A stretch of DNA of 64,000 nucleotides from a virus. Below, one piece after another: positions 8,664-17,239 of this stretch. Below the pieces are notes generated by a model. It saw nothing but the letters and a program-made list of their open reading frames with translations. It searched no databases and was not told where the DNA came from. The stretch's first letter is position 1; every line of letters starts with the position of its first letter. Both the position numbers and the translations under genes were made by a program. The stretch lies in the IMG/VR virus record IMGVR_UViG_3300032053_000025, positions 24,622 to 88,621 of that record; one strand, given 5' to 3'.

Positions 8664-8776
8664 CACATTCAGAAGCTTCACCACTATTCCGATTATTCGT
8701 TCTTTTATTCCTGCCAATTATAGGTTTAATTGGTATGTTTGTATGTTTATTTGAGGAGGTTTATGATGGGCAATAG
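8660..8776 (+). CDS. small membrane peptide, 38 aa
   Basis: ATG overlaps the preceding TGA (ATGA). The product has one strongly hydrophobic segment (LFRLFVLFLPIIGLIGMF) and a short acidic tail. It has no independent ribosome binding site, so it would depend on coupling. It also carries the Shine-Dalgarno of the next gene. Confidence 0.45.
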   Translation: MTHSEASPLFRLFVLLFLPIIGLIGMFVCLFEEVYDGQ

Positions 8777-8927
8777 ATATGAGTTTAAAATTGCAATATT
8801 AAATAAGGCATATACTAATCAACTTATAGTTGCCTTAGCACATCAAGGTTATGGTCCTTATTTAACTTCGGAAAATGAGGTAGGTATCACAATTTCTGAT
8901 AGCGAATTAACTAAAATAAAGGAGTAA
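8766..8927 (+). CDS. hypothetical protein, 53 aa
   Basis: The ATG at 8766 (or 8763, giving one more Met) follows GAGGAGG. Small alpha/beta protein with a C-terminal ISDSELTKIKE. No family recognised. It lies immediately before the RNA ligase. Confidence 0.6.
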   Translation: MGNRYEFKIAILNKAYTNQLIVALAHQGYGPYLTSENEVGITISDSELTKIKE

Positions 8928-8929
8928 TT

Positions 8930-9523
8930 ATGGTTTATCCCGAATTTCAAGCATTTAAAAAGATACCTAGATTAAATAGAGATATAACCATCACCGAAAA
9001 AATTGATGGTTCAAATATTGTGTTTTATATTGACGAAGTAGATAATTTATTTGTCGGTAGTCATAGAAGATGGTTAGATGAACACAATGACAACCACGGC
9101 TCATATAACTGGGCTATGGAATACAAACCAGAATTATTAAAACTGGGGGTGGGCTATCACTATGCTGAAATAATGGGGGAGGGAATACAAAGAACCTATG
9201 GTTTAAAAGAAAAAAGAGTATATTTATTCAACACGAGTCGCTGGTGTTTGCATGATGCCGAGCCCGGATTGGTCAGTATAGACCCAAAAACCAAAATAGA
9301 AAAGTATCAGGAGCGGGCTCCCAAGTGTTGTTATATCGTTCCTGTATTATATGAGGGTATTTTTAGTATGGATGCCATTGATTATTGTTTAGAATTTTTA
9401 CAAGATTTTGGGAGCCGGGCTGTAATGGGATTTAATAAGCCGGAGGGATTGGTAGTGTGGCATCATGCTGCAGGTCAATACTTTAAAAAAACCATTGAAA
9501 ACGATGAGGGCAAACATGGATAA
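8930..9523 (+). CDS. RNA ligase domain protein (Rnl2-like)
   Basis: 197 aa behind AAGGAGTAATT. Nucleotidyltransferase motifs: ITEKIDGSNI (motif I, Lys24), YAEIMGEGIQRTYG (motif III), VYLFNTSRW (IIIa), PEGLVVWH (IV) and YFKKTIEND (V). The E-G-I-Q-R-x-Y-G form of motif III and the small size fit phage RNA ligases of the T4 Rnl2 type rather than DNA ligase. It would seal RNA nicks, for example in tRNA attacked by host defences. It overlaps the next gene by 8 bases. Confidence 0.8.
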   Translation: MVYPEFQAFKKIPRLNRDITITEKIDGSNIVFYIDEVDNLFVGSHRRWLDEHNDNHGSYNWAMEYKPELLKLGVGYHYAEIMGEGIQRTYGLKEKRVYLFNTSRWCLHDAEPGLVSIDPKTKIEKYQERAPKCCYIVPVLYEGIFSMDAIDYCLEFLQDFGSRAVMGFNKPEGLVVWHHAAGQYFKKTIENDEGKHG

Positions 9524-10043
9524 CCTTAAAAAACTATTCAAACAGTTCTACCAAGGCTTAATAATAACCTTCTGTGGCCTTCTGGGGGCTCTAGGGGGCG
9601 TTGTAAACAAGGACTATCGTAGATTTGCCTTACCTGTAATCCTTACATTATATGTAATATTTAAGCTTCCTGATTGGAAAGTTTTATCAATGTTATTTAT
9701 GATGTTAGCATTTTCGATCGGATATGGAATCCCAGATTCCTTAGATTCTGGATCAGTCTTAGGTAGATTCTTTATGAATATATTCAATAACAATACAATA
9801 TTATCCAATTTAGCTTGCAGGGGCATAGTAGCTATAATTATAATCCTATCATGTCTTTCAATCCCTATTATCAAGCATAATTGGATACCTTATGGGGTAT
9901 ATTCAATAATATTTCTATGCTTATTTGCTTATATAAGCTTTCAATCATGGGGAATAATACCCTTTAGGGGTAAAGAACTGAATGTGGTTGATCTAATCGT
10001 TTATAGTTTGATCGGAATTTATGTAATTTTATTGGTTAAATAA
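9516..10043 (+). CDS. integral membrane protein, 175 aa
   Basis: The start at 9516 (MDNLKKLFKQ) is preferred over upstream Met codons because a GAGGG sits before it. Five or six hydrophobic segments alternate with short charged loops, starting with a cytoplasmic-type basic N-terminus. No catalytic motif. Could be a host-membrane-modifying or exclusion protein; nothing in the sequence decides it. Confidence 0.6.
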   Translation: MDNLKKLFKQFYQGLIITFCGLLGALGGVVNKDYRRFALPVILTLYVIFKLPDWKVLSMLFMMLAFSIGYGIPDSLDSGSVLGRFFMNIFNNNTILSNLACRGIVAIIIILSCLSIPIIKHNWIPYGVYSIIFLCLFAYISFQSWGIIPFRGKELNVVDLIVYSLIGIYVILLVK

Positions 10044-10053
10044 GGAGGATAAT

Positions 10054-10275
10054 ATGATAAAATTAAAAATAGGAGATAAAGTAGAAATATTGCAATGTTC
10101 TTGTCTAACTCACAATGCTTGTGAGCCTAATTGCATTGGCTGCTTAGGAAAAGTGATTGAGACACCTAAAGATTATCTAAACGATCCTCGCTATAAGAAC
10201 CGCAATATTACAGTGCGGTTTTCTCCTACCAGTTGGTGCATGTTTAATAGAAGTGAACTTACAATATTAAAATAA
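10054..10275 (+). CDS. cysteine-rich hypothetical protein, 73 aa
   Basis: Strong AAGGAGGATAAT site. Opens IKLKIGDKVEIL, a KOW/SH3-like beginning, followed by six clustered Cys (C-S-C, C-E-P-N-C, C-I-G-C). The mix suggests a small barrel with a metal site. No named family. Confidence 0.6.
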   Translation: MIKLKIGDKVEILQCSCLTHNACEPNCIGCLGKVIETPKDYLNDPRYKNRNITVRFSPTSWCMFNRSELTILK

Positions 10276-10284
10276 GGAGACTAA

Positions 10285-10473
10285 ATGATTACAGTATCCA
10301 TATTTATTAACGGCAATCCAATATTAACCCGCTCTGCGGTAAATCAATTAAAAGACACCTTAAAAGGCGAAGCGACTTACAAGGTTGATGATGGTTCTAT
10401 TATTTTACATAAACGTAGTAAAGGTGCAATACCTTTAGCTATTAAGCTTCTTAAACTAATAAAGGAGATATAA
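10285..10473 (+). CDS. hypothetical protein, 62 aa
   Basis: AAGGAG site; the stop overlaps the next ATG by one base. Predicted beta-beta-alpha layout with IFINGNPILTRSAVNQL near the start. Appears to be one of the small conserved phage proteins of unknown role. Confidence 0.55.
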   Translation: MITVSIFINGNPILTRSAVNQLKDTLKGEATYKVDDGSIILHKRSKGAIPLAIKLLKLIKEI

Positions 10474-10766
10474 TGATTAAACATTTCTTAGTTACTATTG
10501 ATGACCATTCCAATGAATCTAATGATTATACTCCTGCCAAATTAGCCTCAATTATATTAGAAATTTTAAACGATCCCCATTGGATTATTAATGCTCTTTC
10601 AGTCGAACCTTTAGATATTGTAGACCATAATAAATATCCCTCAACATTATGTGAATGCTCTAATCATCAATCTGGTTATACCTGGACTCCCAACGACCTA
10701 CCACACTGTAATAAATGTGGCAAATTAGCCAGTCCTCCTACTAATACAACCAACAATAATCAATAG
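10473..10766 (+). CDS. hypothetical protein with C-terminal zinc-ribbon-like cysteines, 97 aa
   Basis: AAAGGAG site. The N-terminal half looks like a small alpha/beta domain; the C-terminal half has CEC and CNKC pairs about 21 residues apart, consistent with one zinc site, and an Asn/Thr-rich end. Last gene of the left plus-strand run before the convergent terminator. Confidence 0.55.
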   Translation: MIKHFLVTIDDHSNESNDYTPAKLASIILEILNDPHWIINALSVEPLDIVDHNKYPSTLCECSNHQSGYTWTPNDLPHCNKCGKLASPPTNTTNNNQ

Positions 10767-10777
10767 TAACTATCCTA

Positions 10778-10809
10778 CCTCTACAATGCCTCAAAATCGA
10801 GCGTAGAGG
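10778..10809. repeat. inverted repeat in convergent intergenic region
   Basis: CCTCTAC at 10778-10784 and GTAGAGG at 10803-10809, with an alternative pairing TGCCTC/GAGGCA inside it. No T-run follows on either strand. It may be a weak transcript end for the left arm. Confidence 0.3.
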
Positions 10810-10865
10810 CATATCCTTGCCATTATTATTCATTGAAGCATACATTCCTACTAGGCAATTCCAAT

Positions 10866-10893
10866 AAAAAGGGATAGTTATGAGCTATCCCTT
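10866..10893 (-). terminator. intrinsic terminator of the late operon
   Basis: A perfect 9-bp stem AAGGGATAG/CTATCCCTT (10869-10877 and 10885-10893) with a 7-base loop. Read on the minus strand the stem is followed by TTTTT, which fits termination of the leftward structural operon just after its last gene. Confidence 0.75.
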
Positions 10894-10920
10894 ATAATTG
10901 CAATCATTTATCTATTTTAT

Positions 10921-11178
10921 TTATGCGTCTCTCCAAATACCTAACTCCAAATAACCATGCCATGAGCCTCCCTTGCCTTTAACTAATATTGAACCTTCAA
11001 CTGTAATCGAATTATCCTCATGCTCAATAATCTTATGCAAACTTAAGGTTGATAGTCCATATCCAGCCTTAGGAGGCATAAACATCCATTTAATATCCTT
11101 ATCACCTTCTCTTATCCATTTTGAATATTCTCCTTGTTTAGTAGGAAATTTATTATTCTCTAGTCTTAAACCTTTCAT
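10921..11178 (-). CDS. hypothetical late protein, 85 aa
   Basis: Last gene of the late operon, with AAAGGAG before ATG. Trp-rich and probably all-beta (WIREGDKDIKWMFMPP, GKGGSWHGYLELGIW). Its place after the tail-tip genes suggests a virion accessory or lysis-linked role, but no domain was recognised. Confidence 0.55.
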   Translation of the reverse strand: MKGLRLENNKFPTKQGEYSKWIREGDKDIKWMFMPPKAGYGLSTLSLHKIIEHEDNSITVEGSILVKGKGGSWHGYLELGIWRDA

Positions 11179-11190
11179 TATAATTCTCCT

Positions 11191-11568
11191 TTATTTAATT
11201 GAAGCTTGTGGCTTTAAACCTATCAAACCATCTTTCCAAAATAAATGTGGTTTACCTCTATATTCCTTCCCGAAAGTTGTAGGTTCGTATTCTATCTTTC
11301 CTTTAATAAAATTTAGGATTATATTTAATACATCATTATCTTTTCTCACCATTAAAATTACTTTGGCGATTATTTGCCTATTACCTTGAGGCAATATAGC
11401 ATGGACTACTACATGATTATATGATTGATAGTCTGTCAATGTGACGGTTTTACCCATAAAGGAATATTTTAATTGTTTGATATTCTTGTTAGGCATATTA
11501 AGCCATTTGGAATCTTCTGGAGATCCCCCGATAAATTCGGTTAAATCTTCAAATATAATGCTGTACAT
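11191..11568 (-). CDS. hypothetical late protein, 125 aa
   Basis: GGAGGGTAAA precedes the ATG. No transmembrane segment or known motif; contains a FLIGGSPEDS-like acidic loop and a central basic beta region. Neighbours are tail-tip-associated proteins. Confidence 0.5.
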   Translation of the reverse strand: MYSIIFEDLTEFIGGSPEDSKWLNMPNKNIKQLKYSFMGKTVTLTDYQSYNHVVVHAILPQGNRQIIAKVILMVRKDNDVLNIILNFIKGKIEYEPTTFGKEYRGKPHLFWKDGLIGLKPQASIK

Positions 11569-11577
11569 TTTACCCTC

Positions 11578-12087
11578 CTAATTAAATCCCATTGCAACTT
11601 TTACTTGCAAATTAGTATAAATTGCAGGTTGATTCTCCCAAATATCATTAATGATTTCTATACCTACAAATAGATCCATATTGTATGATTCCGCAATTAT
11701 ATTTGATTTGGGGGAATGTTCGTGCATAATAAAGGTAGTATTAATCATAATTGCACTACAATTATCAAACCTTTGCAAATCGTCAATTAATTCTTGAGGC
11801 CCCTTAAAAATTAGATTTGTATGTATAGAAGGAATTTTACAAATTGGAATTCCTAGTATAGGCACACTAAAAGCAGAAATATAAGTGTCAGATCCCACGG
11901 ACCAATAATCTATAGTTTGCCAATCGCTTTCATAATGATTGGCTTTCTTCATATAATTAATTTCTAAGGTTCGGGTTTTCTTAGTTAATCTATCTTGGGA
12001 TTGTTTTAATTTACTTATTTCTTCTTTAGAAGTTATAGTTTTAACCCAAGTTTTATATATTTTGTTTTTAGTGGATTTATATTGCAT
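11578..12087 (-). CDS. late protein with shared N-terminal motif, copy 3, 169 aa
   Basis: GGAGTCC before ATG. Begins MQYKSTKNKIYKTWVK, which lines up with the starts of the two preceding proteins (12077-13135 and 13110-13565): Tyr, Lys-Asn-Lys and Trp at the same spacing. A second shared point is YESDWQTI against YETAWQVI of copy 2, followed by a beta-rich domain. It overlaps copy 2 by 11 bases. Probably a paralogous virion protein; see findings. Confidence 0.6.
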   Translation of the reverse strand: MQYKSTKNKIYKTWVKTITSKEEISKLKQSQDRLTKKTRTLEINYMKKANHYESDWQTIDYWSVGSDTYISAFSVPILGIPICKIPSIHTNLIFKGPQELIDDLQRFDNCSAIMINTTFIMHEHSPKSNIIAESYNMDLFVGIEIINDIWENQPAIYTNLQVKVAMGFN

Positions 12088-13135
12088 ATTTTTTGGACTC
12101 CATAAAAGTATTAGGGGCGGTTAAACTCACAATTAATTTAACTTTAGCTTGCATTAATTTAGTTTGATACCAAGGTAGATTAGTCGAGGTATCTATAGTT
12201 TTAGTCCAACTCACAGGCTCCACATTCTCATAATATACATCCCATAATGGAATCCAATCCTCCCAAACATCCCCACTTAATTCTAATGGAAATCTACATA
12301 TAGTCTGCCCCTCAACTATTAATCTATACCTATTATCCCCTGTTTTTACAAAATATTGATTAGACCAAATTGAATCTACAATTGAAGCCGAAGTTACCTC
12401 TTCGGATTCAGTATATAAAATACTTTTATACCTGCCAGTTCTATATACCTCCCCACCGGGGCCGGCAGATGTAAATCCACTATTATACAAATCATATATA
12501 GGTAAAGTTGAATCAAACGGGCGACGCACATGCACTGAAACCATACCCGCAAAGGAAAAAAAACCATCCTTTTCCTCCTGAGTCTGTAATCGCCAGCCCA
12601 CGTAGGGAGTCGTTGACCAATAAGGGAAAATAGGGTATTTGCAATAAGAATTTTCGTCCCAAGGATGATAATACAAAAAATGAGCAGTAGCAGTGCCAGG
12701 AACGGGGTGGTCCTGGCCTTTATAGATTAATTCTCCTTCGCTATAAAGCTCCATTTCATCATAATGATAAGTAAAGGTCCCTACATTATCGGCAATTCCA
12801 GAAAAAGGAAGTGCCCCCGGAATATTAAATATAGCTTTAGCATTAACATAAGGAAGCATATCTTCACTAATATCTAAATCAATAGAAAAAGTATATGGAA
12901 TCGGAGTATAAAATACCTTATTCATTATATCTGGCACATTCCTATAATCAATTGAAACTTGGGTGCCACCCACTTGAATAACCTGCCATGCAGTTTCATA
13001 AGCAGGTTTAGCAATTAAACTATCCTGGGTAAGAATAGGAGTAACCTTATGAATAATTTTATTAGTCTTATTCTTAATTGTCTGGGATTGCTCCCACATT
13101 TTAGCAATTTTATTTTTGTTTTGTTTGTATAACAC
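12077..13135 (-). CDS. late protein with shared N-terminal motif, copy 2, 352 aa
   Basis: GTG start at 13135 with GGAGGGAC upstream, inside the 3' end of copy 1. N-terminus MLYKQNKNKIAKMWEQ matches its neighbours, then a linker and a long Trp/Tyr-rich beta domain (YETAWQVIQVGG onward). It is likely a tail-tip or fibre protein by position, just after the 1076-aa tail protein. No catalytic motif seen. Confidence 0.6.
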   Translation of the reverse strand: MLYKQNKNKIAKMWEQSQTIKNKTNKIIHKVTPILTQDSLIAKPAYETAWQVIQVGGTQVSIDYRNVPDIMNKVFYTPIPYTFSIDLDISEDMLPYVNAKAIFNIPGALPFSGIADNVGTFTYHYDEMELYSEGELIYKGQDHPVPGTATAHFLYYHPWDENSYCKYPIFPYWSTTPYVGWRLQTQEEKDGFFSFAGMVSVHVRRPFDSTLPIYDLYNSGFTSAGPGGEVYRTGRYKSILYTESEEVTSASIVDSIWSNQYFVKTGDNRYRLIVEGQTICRFPLELSGDVWEDWIPLWDVYYENVEPVSWTKTIDTSTNLPWYQTKLMQAKVKLIVSLTAPNTFMESKKYAI

Positions 13136-13565
13136 CTATGTCCCTCCAATTATTAATATACAAATAAAAATTTGCTAATAATGGGCCTTGACCTGCCCAG
13201 CTCCCAACAGAAATATAAACAAAGGCATAGAAATTATTATTCAATTCTCGAACAAACATAACAACAGAATTCATGCTTGGTTCTACCCCATAATCTGCTT
13301 TAGAAAAAGGAATAAATACAGGTACCAATTTTAAATCTGAACTATCAGAAGCTTCCCAATTATCTAATTTAATTTCAGCATAATAAGGAGCATCATAAAC
13401 CACATTATAATTCTCTTCAATTAGGTATATATTTTTCCCTTTTTGATAGTTGGCAGACTTATAATTAATATTCAATCGTTCAATTTGGGCAACTGTAAGT
13501 TCATTACGTTGGATTTGTTCCCAAATTAAAGATAATTTATTTTTTGTTTGGTTATAGTTTTCCAT
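13110..13565 (-). CDS. late protein with shared N-terminal motif, copy 1, 151 aa
   Basis: Begins MENYNQTKNKLSLIWEQ, the same Y-x(2,3)-KNK-x(4)-W-E/V-Q/K pattern as the following two genes. The remainder is beta-rich with no membrane segment. Its start overlaps the stop of the 1076-aa tail protein by one base and its end overlaps copy 2 by 26 bases. Confidence 0.6.
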   Translation of the reverse strand: MENYNQTKNKLSLIWEQIQRNELTVAQIERLNINYKSANYQKGKNIYLIEENYNVVYDAPYYAEIKLDNWEASDSSDLKLVPVFIPFSKADYGVEPSMNSVVMFVRELNNNFYAFVYISVGSWAGQGPLLANFYLYINNWRDIGVIQTKQK

Positions 13566-16500
13566 TATTTTATTTCTTCTCCAGTAGATACATCATATTT
13601 AGAACATTGCTTAATAAGTTTCTCTGGGATAGGTAAAGGTTCTACAGGATAATAATTATTCACCCCACCTGAAACGGGGATTGAATTTGCTTGTGTATCA
13701 AAAGGAACATTGTCTGCTTGAAGATCCGCAGACATGCTTGAAGCATCAATAGTTAAAGTCTTAACAATTAAAGGGAATCCATTATCATTCTTATAAATAT
13801 TTAGCATCGTGGTGTTGACCAAATTAATCCTGCTTAATAATGTTACCCCATAAAATTCGATTGCATCTAAAGTTAACTTAATTGAAGCTGAAGTTTCAAT
13901 TTTACTTGTATCCCCATTAGAATCACATAATAGTTTATATTCTTCTAAGGCTACGGCCTTGGCAAAAGCAACATTATCATAATGTTCGGCAATAACCCAA
14001 TATAAACCATCTTCCTTCTCTTCTAATTTAGCCTTAGCAATATATCTTCCATTTGCACAAGATACCTCTTTATAAGGAGCAGAGCCTACATAATAATATC
14101 CCAACTCAGTCTCTTTATTTTCGCGCACCGACTGCCTTTTGTAACCAGCATTTACAAACTTAAACAAACTATTAGCCACAGGCTGAAGAGAAGTTCCAAC
14201 ATAATAAGAACCCCAAACCCCATTAGGCATCCAACCATAACCAAAATCTCCAGGAAGGCCAAATTTTTCAATAGATACCCACCAAAAATAAGTAAAATTG
14301 GGTACAAATTCAAATGTACCATTATTCAATTTATCTATCTCATAAGTCCCGGGATTAAACGAACTCCATAAAGCTACTTGCTCCTCAATTTGAGTACCTA
14401 AATCAACCATTATACCTCTGCAATCTTCGTCAGAAGCCTGCTCATTAGTAGGAACTATAGTTTTGACTATAGGTTTATTTATTTTAATATTGTTTACAAT
14501 AACATCATACCAATGTAATTGAGAATTTAATGTAACCAAAGGAAGTTCAATAATATTAGCGTTTTTAGCAGCATAACCTAAACAAGAAAGGCTTATTAAT
14601 TCGGATTTACTATCCATATCAATATCATTAATATAACCATCAAAAACAAGCCTGCTTCTAATGTAAATTTTAATCCTATTCTTACTTGTTATAGGAGAAT
14701 CAACTCCTGCTAAAGTATGATTGGGGTCATCATGTTTCCTTATTAAATTAAAAGTAGCGGTAGCAGTAAATGCAGTTTCATCACCACTATCTTGATAAGT
14801 AACTTTAATTGAAGGTAATTGTACATCGCTTAATAAAACATCGGTACCCCCAACATCTAAATATACAGAAAAATCATCTAAAATAATATTATCGAAAGTT
14901 GAAGGAGATAAATTTGCGAGTTTGTTAAAACATAGTTTAGTATTAACAAAATAAACATACTTTTGTAAAAATGCAAGTTTAGTATTGATAATCTTCTTAA
15001 ATACAAAGGCTAATAATGTTTGAATCTTATATGAAGTTTCCTTAAGAAACGCTAATTTAGTATTGATAATTGAAGCTTCGCTTTCATCCAATAAATATAA
15101 ACTATCTTCCTCTGTATCCCCTACATAAGTAAAATTAAAATCCTCTTTGATACTTATTGAGTTTAATTGTATTGTATCTCCCGTAGGAAAAGTAGTTCTT
15201 ATTGAAGGATCTAATAAATCGAATTTGACTATATTTCCATTATCACAAGCAATATAACCTTGATGAGTGGTAAAATTAATTGCTATGGCTTTAGCCTTGC
15301 TTTCGGACAAAGTATAGGTTTCGGAAGTGGGAATAGCTTCATCAATATTTACTTTGATTAGGGTAGCTGGAGTTGTATCTGTAATTATATATAAACTATC
15401 ATCATGAATAAATTTAGATTCATATAAACTTCCAAATCTAATATTGGAAGTTATTGAAGCATTGGCAACCTTGTAAAATTGGATATTTGAGGTTATTGAT
15501 TCTTGAACATTAGACTTGTAAAATTTAATGTTTGAATTAATTAACTCTTGAATTCCTATTTTATAAAATGTAATATTAGAATTAAGAACTTCTTGGACTC
15601 CAGCTTTGTAAAATTTGATATTAGAATTAATAGAGGAAACTACTGTTTTATAAAATGTAATTAACGAGATTATACTCTCCGAATTAGTTGATCCATAAAA
15701 ATAAATATTAGAAGTTATAGTTTGATTGTTCGTCTTTTTAAATAGAACATTAGAATTAATTGATTCTGAGCCCCTTAAAGTAATAAATTTGATATTGGAG
15801 GTTATAGATTCAGTTGCAGTTTTATAGAATTTGATTAAAGAATTAATGCTTTGATTATTAATTTTCTTAAATAAAATATTAGATGTTATTGATGAGGTTG
15901 CTACTTTGAAAAATTTAATTATTGAGGTTATTGTTTGGGAATTAGTAACTACTTCATTAAACTCATAACATCCCATGTCGGGATTTGCCCCTGAATAAGT
16001 TTCTACATATCCGGAAACCACAACCCCTGCATTTTTACAGGGGGAATTTGTAGGCCATGTAGCTACAGTTGCCGAATCGAACAAAGGATTGGTAATTATA
16101 TCATTTGCTCCCAAATTACCATTGCTCCGATTTGTCGTATTATTATAAAAACAATTATAGTTTTCTGTTATTGTATTCCCATATAAAGCAACTCGATTGC
16201 CCTCAAATATACAATCATATGCTGTTATGGTTCCATTATCTGTTCTAAACGCCGAAGAATTGCTCCCCCCATATGTTACTCCAAAACCCCGTATTGTACT
16301 TTTATAACCTTTGGTTCCTCCACCTAAATTATATGTAGCAAAAACTATGTTTGTCCAGTTAATCGCTCGTATGAAACAATTTCTAATATAAACCAAATTT
16401 CCAGTATTGGTGCTTGTAGCAATAACAGTATTATATGTTTTTTCTCCAGCAATAAAATCCTTATCATAAATAATAGTTAAATCTTGTAATGTAATATTAC

Positions 16501-16795
16501 ATCCTGTTGCTGTAAAACCCAACCAAGTACCCCACGAAGAATTCCAACTCTGAACCGAAGTTGCGGGTTTAATAATTACTTTAGTCCAATCCCCCGAAGT
16601 ACCCCGTATAGTAAGAGTAGCTAAAGTAGATATCAACCCAACTTCATCGTCATATGTCCCATCTGCCAACCATATAGTGTCGGTGGTTGCAGCAACAGAG
16701 ACTGCCTTGCCAACAGTTTTGTATGGATGTGCCTGACTCCCATCACCCGGAGCGGCATCCAAACCATCTATGTCATCTACATACCAATTTGCCAT
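13565..16795 (-). CDS. large modular tail protein: beta-helix, tandem repeats, hub-like C-terminus
   Basis: 1076 aa with TAGGAG before ATG. Residues 1 to about 280 look like a right-handed parallel beta-helix (NWYVDDIDGLDAAPGDGS, then HPYKTVGKAV and IWLADGTY, the DUF1565-type opening). Residues about 283-460 hold some twelve 14-15-residue repeats (S-I-x-S-N-I-x-F-Y-K). A propeller-like stretch of about 115 residues follows, then four I-N-T-K-L-x-F repeats. The C-terminal 430 residues (IKVTYQDSGD, IKIYIRSRLVFDGYI, LSCLGYA) resemble tail hub proteins of the phage D/XkdQ type. It follows the tape measure and tail genes, so it is probably a tail-tip hub carrying a fibre. Confidence 0.7.
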   Translation of the reverse strand: MANWYVDDIDGLDAAPGDGSQAHPYKTVGKAVSVAATTDTIWLADGTYDDEVGLISTLATLTIRGTSGDWTKVIIKPATSVQSWNSSWGTWLGFTATGCNITLQDLTIIYDKDFIAGEKTYNTVIATSTNTGNLVYIRNCFIRAINWTNIVFATYNLGGGTKGYKSTIRGFGVTYGGSNSSAFRTDNGTITAYDCIFEGNRVALYGNTITENYNCFYNNTTNRSNGNLGANDIITNPLFDSATVATWPTNSPCKNAGVVVSGYVETYSGANPDMGCYEFNEVVTNSQTITSIIKFFKVATSSITSNILFKKINNQSINSLIKFYKTATESITSNIKFITLRGSESINSNVLFKKTNNQTITSNIYFYGSTNSESIISLITFYKTVVSSINSNIKFYKAGVQEVLNSNITFYKIGIQELINSNIKFYKSNVQESITSNIQFYKVANASITSNIRFGSLYESKFIHDDSLYIITDTTPATLIKVNIDEAIPTSETYTLSESKAKAIAINFTTHQGYIACDNGNIVKFDLLDPSIRTTFPTGDTIQLNSISIKEDFNFTYVGDTEEDSLYLLDESEASIINTKLAFLKETSYKIQTLLAFVFKKIINTKLAFLQKYVYFVNTKLCFNKLANLSPSTFDNIILDDFSVYLDVGGTDVLLSDVQLPSIKVTYQDSGDETAFTATATFNLIRKHDDPNHTLAGVDSPITSKNRIKIYIRSRLVFDGYINDIDMDSKSELISLSCLGYAAKNANIIELPLVTLNSQLHWYDVIVNNIKINKPIVKTIVPTNEQASDEDCRGIMVDLGTQIEEQVALWSSFNPGTYEIDKLNNGTFEFVPNFTYFWWVSIEKFGLPGDFGYGWMPNGVWGSYYVGTSLQPVANSLFKFVNAGYKRQSVRENKETELGYYYVGSAPYKEVSCANGRYIAKAKLEEKEDGLYWVIAEHYDNVAFAKAVALEEYKLLCDSNGDTSKIETSASIKLTLDAIEFYGVTLLSRINLVNTTMLNIYKNDNGFPLIVKTLTIDASSMSADLQADNVPFDTQANSIPVSGGVNNYYPVEPLPIPEKLIKQCSKYDVSTGEEIK
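15430..15945 (-). repeat. tandem 14-15-residue coding repeats
   Basis: About twelve degenerate copies of a 42-45-base unit encoding the consensus S-I-x-S-N-I-x-F-Y-K-x-x-x-[QS]-E. Divergence between copies is high at DNA level, so they are old or under protein-level selection. Four shorter related units (I-N-T-K-L-x-F) recur near 14880-15075. Confidence 0.8.
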
Positions 16796-16796
16796 T

Positions 16797-17216
16797 TTAT
16801 TCTCCTACCATAAAGTTGCCAGTTAAATCGTCTATTTGAAATATAATCTTATGATTTTCATTGGTTATTGAATTATACTGTAACCCCAATATATGTTTAG
16901 TATTAATTATATCTTCTATTTGTTGCCCTACTGCAAGCAAGGTATCCCGTTTCCTATAATAAATTAATCTTATATTATGCTTGCCTTTATTAAATTCAAA
17001 TACTTCTTCCTGCCGTTCGCCAAATCCTATTATACCTAATAAAACATCAACCATAAATACTTTAGATTTATCCTTGTTTAATAATAAGAAATATGATATA
17101 TCGGAGAATCGTTCCCGTACTTCGGTCCAATGTATATCTAAACCGTCGGCCCCATGTTGTTCGATTGTGGAGTTATCCTTAAATATAACTATCCAATTAA
17201 AATTTAGTTCGTTCAT
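16797..17216 (-). CDS. hypothetical late protein, 139 aa
   Basis: The start at 17216 (MNELNFNWIVIF) is chosen because AAGGAAATATA lies directly upstream; a longer frame to 17270 overlaps the remnant of the HNH gene. Small alpha/beta protein with W-I-V-I-F-K-D-N-S, a GADGLDIHW loop and R-L-I-Y-Y-R. Position just before the tail hub gene suggests a virion role. No family named. Confidence 0.55.
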   Translation of the reverse strand: MNELNFNWIVIFKDNSTIEQHGADGLDIHWTEVRERFSDISYFLLLNKDKSKVFMVDVLLGIIGFGERQEEVFEFNKGKHNIRLIYYRKRDTLLAVGQQIEDIINTKHILGLQYNSITNENHKIIFQIDDLTGNFMVGE

Positions 17217-17239
17217 TATATTTCCTTTTGTTAAATGGT

